Of a DNA stretch of 64,000 bases, positions 1-10,962 are shown piece after piece; position 1 is the first letter of the stretch; every line of letters begins with the position of its first letter. This DNA comes from Myotis daubentonii (lineage: Eukaryota > Chordata > Mammalia > Chiroptera > Vespertilionidae). Where the stretch lies: assembly GCF_963259705.1 (NCBI RefSeq), contig NC_081840.1, positions 116,921,074 through 116,985,073 of the forward strand. The letters run 5' to 3'. Position numbers and translations under genes: made by a program. The notes beneath the pieces were generated by a model. The model saw only the letters and a program-made list of their open reading frames with translations. It had not been told where the DNA came from and did no database searches.

Positions 1-71
1 TAGCCCTGATTAGCCAATGAAAAGGGTATCATCGTACGCCAATTACCATTTTTCTCTTTTATTAGTGTAGA
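1..71 (-). mobile_element. Helitron (HeliBat-type), 5' end only, cut by window edge
   Basis: Read on the minus strand this begins TCTACACTAATAAAAGAG and continues with the CCAAT-containing 5' sequence also found at 1840 and 52102. The rest of the element lies outside the window. Confidence 0.85.
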
Positions 72-1190
72 TAAGAATATACTTTCAGGGATCATTTCTA
101 TAGTCCGTTACTATATATATAGATATGTGGTAATATTTCTTTTAATGAGGAAAACTAGAAATATCTATGTCATAATAGATATTGATCAATATAGCTCTGC
201 AGACTTTTTTTTTATCAATTTCAAAATAATGGATACTTTTCTGTTTAGCTTTGTGTGGTACTGTCAAAGCAAGTTAGACAGATTAAAATGATAACATCTT
301 TAAATTTCTAACCTATGACATTTTAACATCAATTCATGAGTTCAATGAAATACCTCAGTGAGCTCCTGCTTTTCTATTTCCCATGATTCTCTCATGGACA
401 GTGGAAGCTGGAAGCTGTTAAAAAGCAGCAAGTTTGGGAACAACTCCAAATTCCTGCCTACCTCTTTAGTTGTGACTTTTCTCAGAACTTTGTTTTCTCT
501 CTCAGGAGCTGTTTTCCTTTCAGAGATAGTTTCCTTTTCTTTTAATCAATTACTTTCTCCCCTCTCAGAGGCCTACCTGCACTATTCTCTGAGGGGTATC
601 TAATTCCAAAGACCAGTGTCTACTTAACAGGCTTATTTCCTTACTCCTCAGGTCTTTTCTGCTCCCCTTGACTCCTTTCTGCTCCAAGCCCATGCTATAT
701 ATTTTCTATCTTTCTACTTTCATGGAATCTGAGTGGCAAGTTCTACTTATGAGAAGCCACAAAAATATAAACTTGCATTCATCCCAGAGTTATTACTCCT
801 AAAGCAAGAGTCAGATATGTGGAATTTACTTTGTATCACCTGTACCATTATTATATGACTGGGTTTCTAAATGTCTAGGTAATGGTAGTAAAGGTGAAGA
901 ATATTGAGCAACGATAGAGAAATTTTAATCATTTTCTACTTCTGTTATGTTGGAAGTCTTTTGAAAAGGCATTCTGAAATGCATTTAAAGTTAACAATTT
1001 TTAATTTGCCTTAAAATTTTTTTTCAAAATGTCATCGTTTTATTATGGTAGTATGGCTGCACCTGTGTAATCTGAGACCAGTATATTCTGACTTCAGAAG
1101 CAATTTGCCTCTTTAGAGGCAAGATGTGATTAAGTCCTTAAAATATTTAATTTTATATCTGCTAGAGTTCACTTATAGCAGCTGTGTATA
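72..1190. other. AT-rich stretch, no feature recognised
   Basis: No transposon termini, SINE boxes or convincing coding sequence were seen. It is probably old degraded repeat or unique intergenic DNA. Confidence 0.4.
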
Positions 1191-1839
1191 TTGGTTCTAT
1201 TCTTATATGTGAGCTTATTTTTTTTCTTTTGTAATTATCAAAATTGTGTATATTACCATTCTACAGATTGGTTTGTCACTGTTGATTGTTTCTTTTATTG
1301 TGCACAAGAAGCTTGTTAGTTTGATGTACTCATATTTGTTTATTTATGTTTCATTCACTGTACTTGGGTATTAGATCCATTAAACCATTGTGAAGATCAA
1401 TGTAATGAAGATTTTCCCCATTATTTTCTTCTAGGAGATTTATAAATTTCAATCTTAAGCTTAAATATTTAATTCAATTTGAATTAATCTTTGTGGATGT
1501 GTAAGATATAAGTCCAATTTCATCCTTTTGTATGTGGGTATACTTTTTTTTCTCAGCACCATTTGTTGAAGAAACTACATATTTCCTATTTTATATTCTT
1601 GTCACCCTTGTCGAATATCAGTTGACTATATATGTGTGAGTAGAATTTTGGGCTCTTGATTCTGTCCCATTGGTCCATGTCTCTGTGTTATGCCACTATC
1701 ATATGTTTTACTTATTATAGCTTTGTAATATAGGTTGAAATCAAAAAGTGTGATGCCTCCATCTTTGTTCTCATTTTTCAAGATTGTTTTGGCTATTTGG
1801 GGTCTCTGGTTCTATGTGAATTTAAGGTTGTTATTTCTA

Positions 1840-2534
1840 TCAACACTAATAAAAGAGAAAAATGGTAATTGGCATACGACGATACCCTTTTCATTGGCTA
1901 ATCAGGGCTATATGCAAATTAACTGCCAACTATGATTGGCAGTTAACTGTCAACAAGATGGCGGTTAATTTGCATATGTAGGCACAATGCAGGGAGGCGA
2001 AAGGGAAAGCAGGAAGAAGCCCCCTGCCACTGACAGTGATCGGAAACCCAGGGGGGAGCTAAGAGCTGGGGGGCAGGGCCCTTCCCCCCCGCCATGATCG
2101 GAGAATCAGGTGTCTTTTCCGCCCTGGCCAGTGATAGCAGGAAGTAGGGGTGGAGCCAGCGATGGGAGCTGGGCACGGTCGAAGCTGGCAGTCCCGGGAG
2201 CTAGGGGTCCCTTGCCTGGGCCTAAAGCGAAGCCCACAATCGCGGGGGCGCTGCAGCTGCGGGTCCCCGCTGCCCGGGCCGGACGCCTCAGCCAGAGGCA
2301 TCCTGCAGGGGCAGGGGCGGAGCCCGCGCAATCGTGGCGCCCCCCGCTGCCACTGCAGGTCCCCGCTGCCCTGGCCGGAGGCCTAGGCCAGAGGCGTCAG
2401 GCCTGGGCAAGAGGCCGATCCTGCAATTGGAGGGTGATGGGGGTCAACGCCTGAGGGCTCCCAGTATGTGAGAGGGGGCAGGCTGGGCTGAGGGACACCC
2501 CCCCCCCACACACACACCCAGTGCACGAATTTGT
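1840..2534 (+). mobile_element. Helitron (HeliBat-type) lacking its 3' hairpin arm and CTAG
   Basis: It starts with TCAACACTAATAAAAGAG after an A, the usual A|TC Helitron 5' junction, and is closely related to the copy at 52102-52743. The body is GC-rich. The sister copy ends with a GTGCACGAATTTCGTGCAC hairpin and CTAG, but this one stops after CAGTGCACGAATT and returns directly to L1 sequence, so the second hairpin arm and terminator are missing. Confidence 0.88.
1890..1985. promoter_or_regulatory. Promoter-like motif cluster at a Helitron 5' end
   Basis: Within about 95 bp there is a CCAAT-box context (ATTGGCTAATCAG), two POU octamers (ATGCAAAT and ATTTGCAT) and a YY1-like motif (AAGATGGCGG). 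The same set, partly diverged, recurs near 52157, 12450, 23030, 26070, 31040 and 63240. Regulatory activity is inferred from motifs only. Confidence 0.35.
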
Positions 2535-3700
2535 ATAAAATGCCAGAGGGATTTTGTTATTAATTACATTGAATCTATAGATTTCTTTTGTGTAGTATGG
2601 ACATGTTCACAAAATTAAATCCAATGTCTAATCCATGCACATGGAATAACTTTCTGCTTGTTTGTGTATTTTATAATATATTTCATATCCAAAGTACATA
2701 ATAAGCTGTAAAACGAATAAACCCAAATGCCCAAATTTAAAAGTGGGCAAAGGAACTGAATAGACATCTCTTCAAAGAAGACATACAGGTGACCAATTGT
2801 TACATTAAAAGATACTCAACATCACTAATCATCAGGAAAATCCAAATCAAAACCACCAGGAGATATCAACTCACATCTAATTATAGATTAAAAAACAAAA
2901 CAAAAGATAACAGGTGATGGCATCATTGTAAGAAATTGAAACTCGTACAGTTTTGGTGGGAATGCAAAATGGTGTAGTAGCTATGGAAAAAAGAATGGAG
3001 AGTCCTAAAAAAGTTAAATATAAAAATGCCATATGATCCAGCAATCCTACTTCTGGGCATAATCCAAAGGAACTAAAACCAGAATCCTAAAGAAACATTT
3101 GCATTCCCATGTTCACTAATACATTATTCAAAATAGCCATAGTAAGGGAAAAATTTTTCTTTTCACAATAGGTGAATGGATAAAGAAAATGTAGCATATG
3201 CATACAATGAAATATTATTTGGCTTTTAAAAAGGAAATTCTGCCATTTGTCACAACATGGATGAATTTGGGGGACATCATGCTACATGAAATAAGTCAGT
3301 CATAGAAGAACAAATATTGCATGATTCTATTTATCTGAGGTATTAAGTAATAAACTCATAGAAGCAGATAATATAGTACTGGTTTCCAAGGCCTGGGAGG
3401 GGAAGAAATAGGGAGTCATTGTTCAGTGGTTATAAAGTTTCAGTTATGCATGATAAATAAATTCTAGAGATCTACTGTACAAAAGAGTGCCTATAATTAG
3501 CAATATGGTAGTGTGCACTTCAAATTTTGTTAAGGAGATAAACCTCAAGTTAAGTGAATTTACTAAAAAAGGGGGGACACCAGAAGCCTAGGGAGGTATT
3601 GATTATGTCTTCACGATGACAGTGGTAGCATACTAGATATTTATATATGTCCAAACAAGAAATTGTACATATTAAGTATGTACAGGTATTTATACATCAA

Positions 3701-4557
3701 CTAGTGACTAGGTGCACAAAATTCATGCACATTAAAAGGGAATTAATTAGAAGAAATATTTTAATATTGCTATTAGCCCTTTATAATAGAAGTGTCAGAG
3801 ATGATAGAAAATTAGTAAAATGTATATGAAAATCTTCCTCCTGTCAGAGTCTGGGGTGCATGCCACGGGAATCAGAGTCATGTTCCCACCCACTCATGTG
3901 CACCTCAAAATCACGTGAGACCCAGACCCGGCTGGCCCTACCCCCATTGGGCTAGATCCAGAACCAGCCGGCCCCACCCCCGTCAAGCCCCACCAGGTGG
4001 GGGGCGTGGTCTCAGATCATCTGGCCCAGGGGGGACGACCTGAGGTCCCCCGTCAAGCCCTGTCAGGCGGGGTGCACAGCTGAGGTCCCCCAACCCGGGC
4101 CAGAGGGGGCATACCTTGAGGTTCCCCATCAAGCCCCGTGGGCAGGGGGCCATAGCCTGAGGTCCCCCATCAAGCCCCGTGGGGGCGGGATGCACCCTGA
4201 GGTCCCTGTCAAACCCCGCTGGGTGGAGGGCCTGGCCTGAGGTCCCTTATCAAGCCCCGCAGGTGGGGGGCATGGCCTCAGGTCCCAAATCAAGCCCTGC
4301 CGGGCGGAGGGTGCAGCCTGAGGTCCCCCAGCCTGGTGCCTGGGCCAGGGGTACTGCCTGAAGTCCCCTGTCAAGCCCCACCAGGCAGGGGGCGCAGGCT
4401 CAGATCCCCTACCTCAACCCAGCACCACACAGCCTCAGGTCCCTGCTGATAGCTCATTAAGGTTCGTTATGGGAACTCGGCTTCCTCTGTGGGTGCAGCC
4501 ATCTTGACTGTTACATCATGATGGTCAGTTTGCATATTCACTCTTTATTAGATAAGA
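3701..4557 (-). mobile_element. Helitron (HeliBat-type) with internal 40 bp tandem array
   Basis: The 3' terminus on the minus strand is CTAG at 3701 with a degraded GTGCAC hairpin. The 5' end is TCTTATCTAATAAAGAGTG, ending at 4557. It sits in an L1 3'UTR at an A/T site, and the L1 reads through when the element is removed in thought. The 5' part contains a YY1-like CAGCCATCTTG. Confidence 0.85.
4002..4440. repeat. 40 bp minisatellite, about 10 units
   Basis: A phrase like CCTGAGGTCCCCCATCAAGC recurs at about 4042, 4082, 4119, 4159, 4199, 4239, 4279, 4320, 4360 and 4400, which is close to a 40 bp step. It lies wholly inside the Helitron. The open frames across it arise from the repeat and are not genes. 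Confidence 0.88.
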
Positions 4558-4599
4558 TTATATCTCAATAAAGGTGATTTTTAGAAAAGAATGAGAAAA

Positions 4600-5759
4600 A
4601 GCGAAGATGTCCACACTTCCATATCTCACTTATATTCAGCTGTACAATAGACAGTTGAAAGAAATGATAGGCATTAAGTTCAGAAATAGAGAACTAAAAC
4701 TTTCTCTTTCTGCAATTGATATGATTGCTAACATAGAAAGTCCTATGTAATCTATAAACAAATCAGAAGTCCTAATAAGTCATTTTTCATAAGACTTGAT
4801 GGATGCAAAATCAATTGTAATCTTATATATTAGTAATACAATTTGGAAAATGAAAGTGGAAACTATCCCACTTACAATAGTACCTAAACTCAAAATATTT
4901 AGAAATAATATGAAGTCCTGTACACCAAAAATAACAAAATATCACTAATAAAATATAAAGATTCAAATAAATTGTGAAATATACAATATTTATGTATTAG
5001 AGAACTCAGTATAATTATTATTTCAATTCATCTTAAACTGATCTATACATTTAGTCACAATGTCAACAGGCTGCTTTGAAGAAATTATCTGATTCTAAAA
5101 TTTATATAAAACTTCAATGGACTTAGAATATCCAAAATAGTTTCCCAAAAGAAGAACATATTTTACCTAACTTAAAGACCTAATATAAGCACGTGAATTA
5201 ACCTGAACTTTCATATATTTTCCATGGGATGATAAAATGGTATAACCACTATATATTAAATTTTTAGGAGCTGAAATTACTAGTATACTATTGAAAAACT
5301 GGAATGGCCCACATAGACATAAATAGGTGAATGGAAAAAAATTGTAGTAAATTCATACACTAGAATTTTATTCAACTATAAAAATAGAATACTATTGATT
5401 TACGCAACATGTCTTAATCTCAAAAGCACAGTGCTGAGTAAAAGAATAGATGTAAAATGCTTCATACAGTATGACTCCATTTATATGGAGTTTCATAACA
5501 GACAAACCTCATATATGGTAGGAAAATCAGAGTGGTGGTTGTCTAAGAGTACAGATAGAAAAGAGGCATGAAAACATTTTCTGGGGTGATGGTAACATTG
5601 TATGTCTTAAAAGTATTTTTACTATGTAGGTATCTACATTTGTCAAATCTCACCAAATTAGGTAACATACTAGTATACTCTTAATACACTAAATTTCTTT
5701 GTGTCAGTGTTAACTCAAAGTAAAAATAACCTGTAAGCAAATATTAACTCCACTTGTGG
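4600..5759 (+). mobile_element. Ancient L1 remnant
   Basis: Degraded L1 ORF2 phrases and, from about 5300, an old L1 3'UTR (CATACAGTATGACTCCATTTA near 5464, then a TAGGAAAATCAGAGTGGTGG context). Heavily mutated and indel-rich. The subfamily cannot be assigned by eye. Confidence 0.65.
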
Positions 5760-6399
5760 TATTAATGGTAAAGTTATTTAAGGGAAAATGTACTGATATC
5801 TGAAACATATTTAAAATGCATTATAAATAAGTTGGTTTGATAGATGAATAAAAATCAGTAATAAATAGATGTGATAAAAATGATCTAATATTTAGTGATT
5901 ATATTAACTATAAAACTTTTTCAACATTTTTAATGTTATAAATTTTTATAATAAAATGTAACAAAAAAGTGTAAACTGGTCTGAACTGTAAGTCATATAA
6001 TTATCATGTTTATGATGAAATGAGACTTATAGTTAAGTTAAAAACTCTTAAAAATATATAAATCATTTATCATTATGAGAGGTATTCTAAACAATCCACA
6101 AATGTGGGCAATATAAATGAAAATGCTGATAAATCTAATTTTATTTTAAAAACTTCTTTACTAGTAAAATCATTAAAAATAAAATTGAAAAAACACTTAT
6201 TTGCTGAGAAAGTATTTACAAATAATTAAAGCCCTAAGCCACAAACAAAACAATATTTTTACTAATAGAGATCCAGAATTTATAAGTAAATAAAAATGTC
6301 AATAAATAGAAAATTCCCCAAAAGTTGATAAGATATGATTGATTATTTAATAGAAGAGTGAATAAAAATAAAATATAAATCTATGATAATATGTTGAAC
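5760..6399. other. AT-rich stretch, no feature recognised
   Basis: Very AT-rich sequence with no termini or coding signal. Confidence 0.4.
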
Positions 6400-6659
6400 C
6401 TCATTATATTCAAATTAAAATAATAAAGGAAAACACTTTCCATAGAGAAAATTAGTAGGATCATTGAAGGCAGTCTGAAGATTATGAACTTTTGTAAAGA
6501 GACTAAGCAAATAGCATTCTTATACCTTGCTGGTAGGAATGCAAGTTCATGCAGCCACTATGGAAAAAATTTGGTATTAACTCATGAAACTGAATATGCT
6601 TAAACTTTCATCTATAGTTCACTCCTAGGAATATAAAGACACGTTTGAATATGTGAAAC
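6400..6659 (+). mobile_element. L1 ORF2 fragment
   Basis: Degraded sense L1 sequence (TTGCTGGTAGGAATGCAAG near 6527, then CACTATGGAAAAAA), matching the end of ORF2. Confidence 0.65.
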
Positions 6660-8220
6660 TTTCCTAAAATCTCTCAGAGTTTCAAAAAACCCAAACAAGC
6701 AGCATCTGGACTCAACATGCTGTGCACCTCTTACTAAGCATCCCTAAGCCCAACACCAGTGGCAGCCAGCCTTGGGTCACCTCTCCCAGGCACCTCCAAG
6801 CCCAGCACAGGTGGAAACTACCTGCAGATCACTTTGTAGCTACTATCAAGTAGTCCCTTGCAGGGTACAGGCAGTGGCCAAACTTGACCTGCACCAGAAC
6901 CCCTCCCTAGAGGCTCCAGAACCAACATACCCTGTGGTCAGCTTCAGAGCACAACAGAGCACCACTCAAGCACCCAACAAATGACACCAATATGAAATAA
7001 GGAATACAATAATAAAATGAAGAACACATTAGAGGGAATCAATATAGATTAGGTGAAGCAAATGTTCAAATCAGCTATTTAGAACACAAGGAAGCAAAAA
7101 ACATCAAATCAGAATAGCATATTTTTTTTTTAGTATAAAATATGAGGTTAGTTTAAGTGACCTCTGGAACAACAAAAAGCATACCAACACTCATCCATAT
7201 GGAGTACCTTTCATATCTATGTTCCTGTCTTTCTATCTGTCTCTCTAAAAATCAATTTTAAAAGTCTTTGAAAGCCTCTTTATTAAAAAAATAAGAGAGA
7301 AAATCTGAATAATAAAATGGCAATAACAACATGCCTATCAATAATTACTTTTAATGCTCTAATGAAGAAATATAGAAATATATAGAAAGAATAAGAAAAC
7401 AAGACCTATATATAAACTGCCTACAAGAAATCCACTTCAGATTGAAAGACACGCACAACTGAAAGCAAAGGGATGAAAGAAATTTTTTCAGGCAAATGTA
7501 AATTTAAAAATAACTGGGTTAGCTATATCCATATCAGACAAAATAAACTTTAAAACAAAGGCTATAATAAGAGACAAAGAAGAACCCAACAATTCCAATT
7601 CTGGGTATTTATCTGAAGACTTCCAAAACACTAATTTGAAAAGGCATGTGCATCCTTATATTCATTGCAGCATTAATTACAATAACCGAAATATGGAAGC
7701 AACCTAATTGTCCATCCATAGACGAATGGACAAAAGAGGCAATACTTACATGCATATACAGTGGGATATTACTTGGCCATAAACAATGAAATCTTCCATC
7801 TGCACCAAAATGGATGGATTTAGAGGGTATTATCCTAAGGGAAATAAGTCAGACAAAGAAAGACAAATACCATATGATTTCACTTATATGTGGAATCTAA
7901 AAACCAAAATATATAAATGAACAAAACAGAAACAAACTCATAGATACAAAGATCATTTTGATGTTGCTAGATGGAAGGGGGGGGGTTGTGGGAATGGATT
8001 AAGACATTCAAATTGGCAGTTATAAAATCATGAGGATGTAGTATAAAACATAAGGAATATAGTCAATAATATTTTAATAACTATGTACAGTGTCAGGTGA
8101 GTACTAGACTTATTGGAGTGATCATTTCATAAGTTATATAAATATCTAATCACTGGGTTGCACACCAGAAACTATATATGTAAACTGTAATTGGAAACTA
8201 AAAAATATTAAAAATAAAAC
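6660..8220 (+). mobile_element. L1 LINE with internal deletions (5'UTR/ORF1, ORF2 start, ORF2 end)
   Basis: From 6660 to about 7200 the text resembles a mammalian L1 5'UTR and ORF1 start (TTAGAGGGAATCAATATAG near 7029, AGCATACCAACACTCATCC near 7178). From about 7310 it matches the ORF2 endonuclease region, then jumps near 7585 to the ORF2 3' end and 3'UTR (CATATGATTTCACTTATATG near 7871). A SINE-tail-like stretch lies at about 7215-7262. The 70-codon frame at 6772 is part of this UTR and has no protein meaning I can see. Confidence 0.72.
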
Positions 8221-8575
8221 AGAAGAACTAAGCAATGATTTTTATACAAATGGCGACATTATTTTAAAAGTTAAGAGAATGGTAAGGGGTTGAGGCTGTA
8301 GAGAAACACATGGGTAAGCTACAGCTATGTTACTGCTTCTTTACATATTCACTAAGTTTATTTGGTCATCTACTTAATTATTATGGTTCATAATATACCT
8401 AGATACTTTATTTTTTGAATGAATCATATAACAAAGATATACCACAAACAATCTAGAGTTCATCTACTTTCTTTCTTTCTTTTTTTTAAATGAAAATGTG
8501 GAACCTTTTAGACCTTAACTAATTCAGTGGAATGCTGATTTCAACAGGAAGTAGGTAGTGAATTTCCTGCCAGGA
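8221..8575. other. No feature recognised
   Basis: AT-rich sequence without recognisable repeat or gene signal. Confidence 0.4.
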
Positions 8576-8805
8576 AATAAGTTGTCTAGAAGTTCAGGTT
8601 TTGGCATCAAACACACCTGGCTTTGAATCCTAAAAGTCTTTGTTACAATAGGAACAGTGATTTACTTAAAATACTGAATCCTCATTTTGCTGATTTCATT
8701 ATCTACCTCCAAAGATGTTATATAAATTAAGTGAATAACTTCATATAAAGCACTTAGCATTGTTCTTGACATAATAGATACTCCATAAATAAATATTTCA
8801 TATTA
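8576..8805 (+). mobile_element. MIR SINE
   Basis: The order of diverged MIR landmarks is visible: GGCTTTGAATCCTAAAAG, TCCTCATTTTGCTGATT, GCACTTAGCATTGTTCTTG and CTCCATAAATAAAT. MIR is an old SINE common to mammals. Confidence 0.7.
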
Positions 8806-9099
8806 TCAGTAGTATAGGCATTGTCATTATTTTCCTGAATGACAATTTAAGAATTTATAGTATGAGTAAAAACTAGAAGAGTGAGTTAAATTGTGTAACT
8901 TTGTGATATTTTTTAGTTTGCAAAATACGACAGCAAAGCATATACTAGTTATATCCCTTGAACAAATTAACTAAGGCAATAACATATCCTCAACCATTAT
9001 TAAAGTCAATATATTTTCAGCATGAACTTAGAGTTTAGTACTTATGGATATTTCCTTTCTTGTTAAGTTAAAAAATTAACCTAATTTTTTCAACTAGGG

Positions 9100-9311
9100 C
9101 CGTGGTCGGCAAACTGAGGCTCGCAAGCCACATGCGGCTCTTTGGTCCCTTGAGTGTGGCTCCTCTTAAGCCTTAGGAGTACCCTAATTAAGTTAACAAC
9201 AATGTACCTACCTATATAGTTTAAGTTTACAAAATTTGGCTCTCAAAAGAAATTTCAATTGTTGTACTGTTGATATTTGGCTCTGTTGACTAATGAGTTT
9301 GCCGACCACTG
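9100..9311. mobile_element. hAT-type MITE, 212 bp
   Basis: The terminal inverted repeats are CCGTGGTCGGCAAACT on the left and GTTTGCCGACCACTG on the right, matching C(A)GTGGTCGGCAAAC with one change. The flanking octamers AACTAGGG and ACATAGGG agree at 6 of 8 positions, as expected for an aged 8 bp hAT target duplication. No coding capacity. Confidence 0.85.
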
Positions 9312-9649
9312 ACATAGGGCATATGTCAGAGATAGGAAGAAAAGAACATTAAGTACTACAATATATGTGCTCAACCATCAATTTTTAAATAACATTATGA
9401 AATTAAAAAGATTTAGTGTAATATATAGCATGCAAAATCCAGATATTTCAACAAATATCTAATACCTTGGCCATCAGAATTTTCTATTTGCTACTTACTG
9501 TATTATTTGTATTTTATATTAATGAAATGATCAATTATAAGGTTTTTTTCATGGGCTTTTATCCTTGAAAATTTTTAATAATTTATATTATGCTAATTAC
9601 ATTCTATAATTAAAAGTAGATATGTTTTCTTTCCCAACTTTCCTTTTTA

Positions 9650-9905
9650 AACAGATTTACTTAGGTATAATTTACATACCATAAAATTCATCCATTTTAA
9701 GGAGAGAAAAGCAATGACTTTTTAATAAATGTAAAGAGTTATGCCACCTTTATCACAATACAGTTTTAATATTTTTTCAGCACCACCAAATATCCCTAAT
9801 GGCTTTTACCAATCAATGCCCATTCCCACCCTTAGTACTGGCAATCACTAATAAACTTTTTTAATAGGTTTTTTCATAGGTTTACATTTTTTTGGACATT
9901 TTCTC
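9650..9905 (-). mobile_element. Old L1 3'UTR remnant, antisense
   Basis: The antisense text ATTTACATACCATAAAATTC near 9669 and CAATCACTAATAAAC near 9842 is typical of old mammalian L1 3'UTRs. Stretches 9312-9649 and 9906-10451 on either side show nothing I recognise. Confidence 0.65.
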
Positions 9906-10451
9906 CATTTTTTCAATGTTGTAAATAACAAAATAAATAATATTCTTTCATTATTCTATTACCTGGTGTTACATTTGGAAACTAAGAGGGTTTACTTTTT
10001 ACTTCAAACACTAATTTTGGAGGACTATAGTTTTTCTATGTTAAATGTTAACGCACTAAAATGTACATACAATAGGGACAGGTCACTTGTCTGTGTGATC
10101 ATTGTTGTGCATGCACATAAGCCAAAACCTAGAACATGAGGCACTCAATGGAAAGCTGTTGAACAAAAATGAGATAATTTTTTTTTATTTAAGTATCTTA
10201 TTCATCTCTTCATATGACACCAGTAAAAAAGTTTAACTGTAGCATGAGTTTCCTATGTATTCATTAGTTAAATGCATAGTTTTATGCAATGAGAGATGAC
10301 TTTAGCTTTTGCCACTAATGTTCATAGTTTATTATTATTTGAAAATACATGTAAAATAGTGTAAGATGCACTTTTCCTATTAATTTTCTTTTTTATTATC
10401 ACCTTCAAGCAAAGTGCTGGTAAAGTGAGTTTTATATTAATTATAATAGTA
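9906..10451. other. No feature recognised
   Basis: AT-rich sequence between an L1 remnant and the Helitron run, with no clear repeat termini or gene. Confidence 0.4.
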
Positions 10452-10962
10452 CTAGAGGCCCAGTGCACAAAATTCAGGCATGGGATGGGGGTCCCTTAGC
10501 CCAACCTGCACCCTCTTGCAATCCAGGACTCCTCAAGGGATGTCCAACTGCAGGTTTAGGCCCTATCCTGCTGCGGGATTAGGCCTAAACCTGCAGTCGG
10601 ACATCCCTCTCACAATCCTAGACCACTGGCTCCTAACAACTTGCCTGCCTGCCTGCCTGCCTGATTGCCCCTAACTGCTTGTCGTTCTGCCTGATTGCTC
10701 CTAACCACTCTGCCTGCCTGCCCCTAACTGCTTGCCTGCCTGCCTGACTTCCCCTAACCATTCTGCCTGCCTGATCACTGCTAACCACTCTGCCTGCCTG
10801 CCTGATGCCCCTAACTTCTTGCCTGCTTGCCTGATCACCCCTAACCACCTCTGCCTCAGCCCCCGCCGTGGTGGATTCATCTGAAAGGATGTCCGGAATG
10901 ATGTCCAGAAGGTCCTTTGGCTGTCAGGTCTAATTAGCATATTATGCTTTTATCATTATAGA
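10452..10962 (-). mobile_element. Helitron (HeliBat-type), first of a head-to-tail run
   Basis: The 3' terminus is CTAGAGGCCCAGTGCAC at the left edge and the 5' end, read on minus, is TCTATAATGATAAAAGC. It carries short CTGCCTGCCTGAT-type repeats. Its 5' T directly follows the CTAG of the next element at 10963. Confidence 0.9.

Larger units (their letters stand above)
1191..2650 (-). mobile_element. L1 LINE remnant (ORF2 region), antisense, split by a Helitron
   Basis: The plus strand shows typical antisense L1 ORF2 sequence, such as CACCATTTGTTGAAGAAACT near 1558 and GTGTGATGCCTCCATC near 1748, and it resumes after the Helitron as GATTTTGTTATTAATTACAT near 2551. It is a fragment with many lesions and no open reading frame. 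Limits are approximate. Confidence 0.85.
2700..4590 (+). mobile_element. L1 LINE 3' region (end of ORF2 and 3'UTR), split by a Helitron
   Basis: Sense L1 text is visible, for example AAAGTGGGCAAAGGAACTGA near 2742 and later GAATGGATAAAGAAAATG. The 3'UTR runs to about 3700 and resumes after the Helitron as TTATATCTCAATAAAGGTGA from 4558. No ORF survives. Confidence 0.82.

Noticed and set aside
6772..6984. 70-codon frame of moderate complexity
   Set aside because: The surrounding text matches an L1 5'UTR/ORF1 region, with no independent gene evidence.
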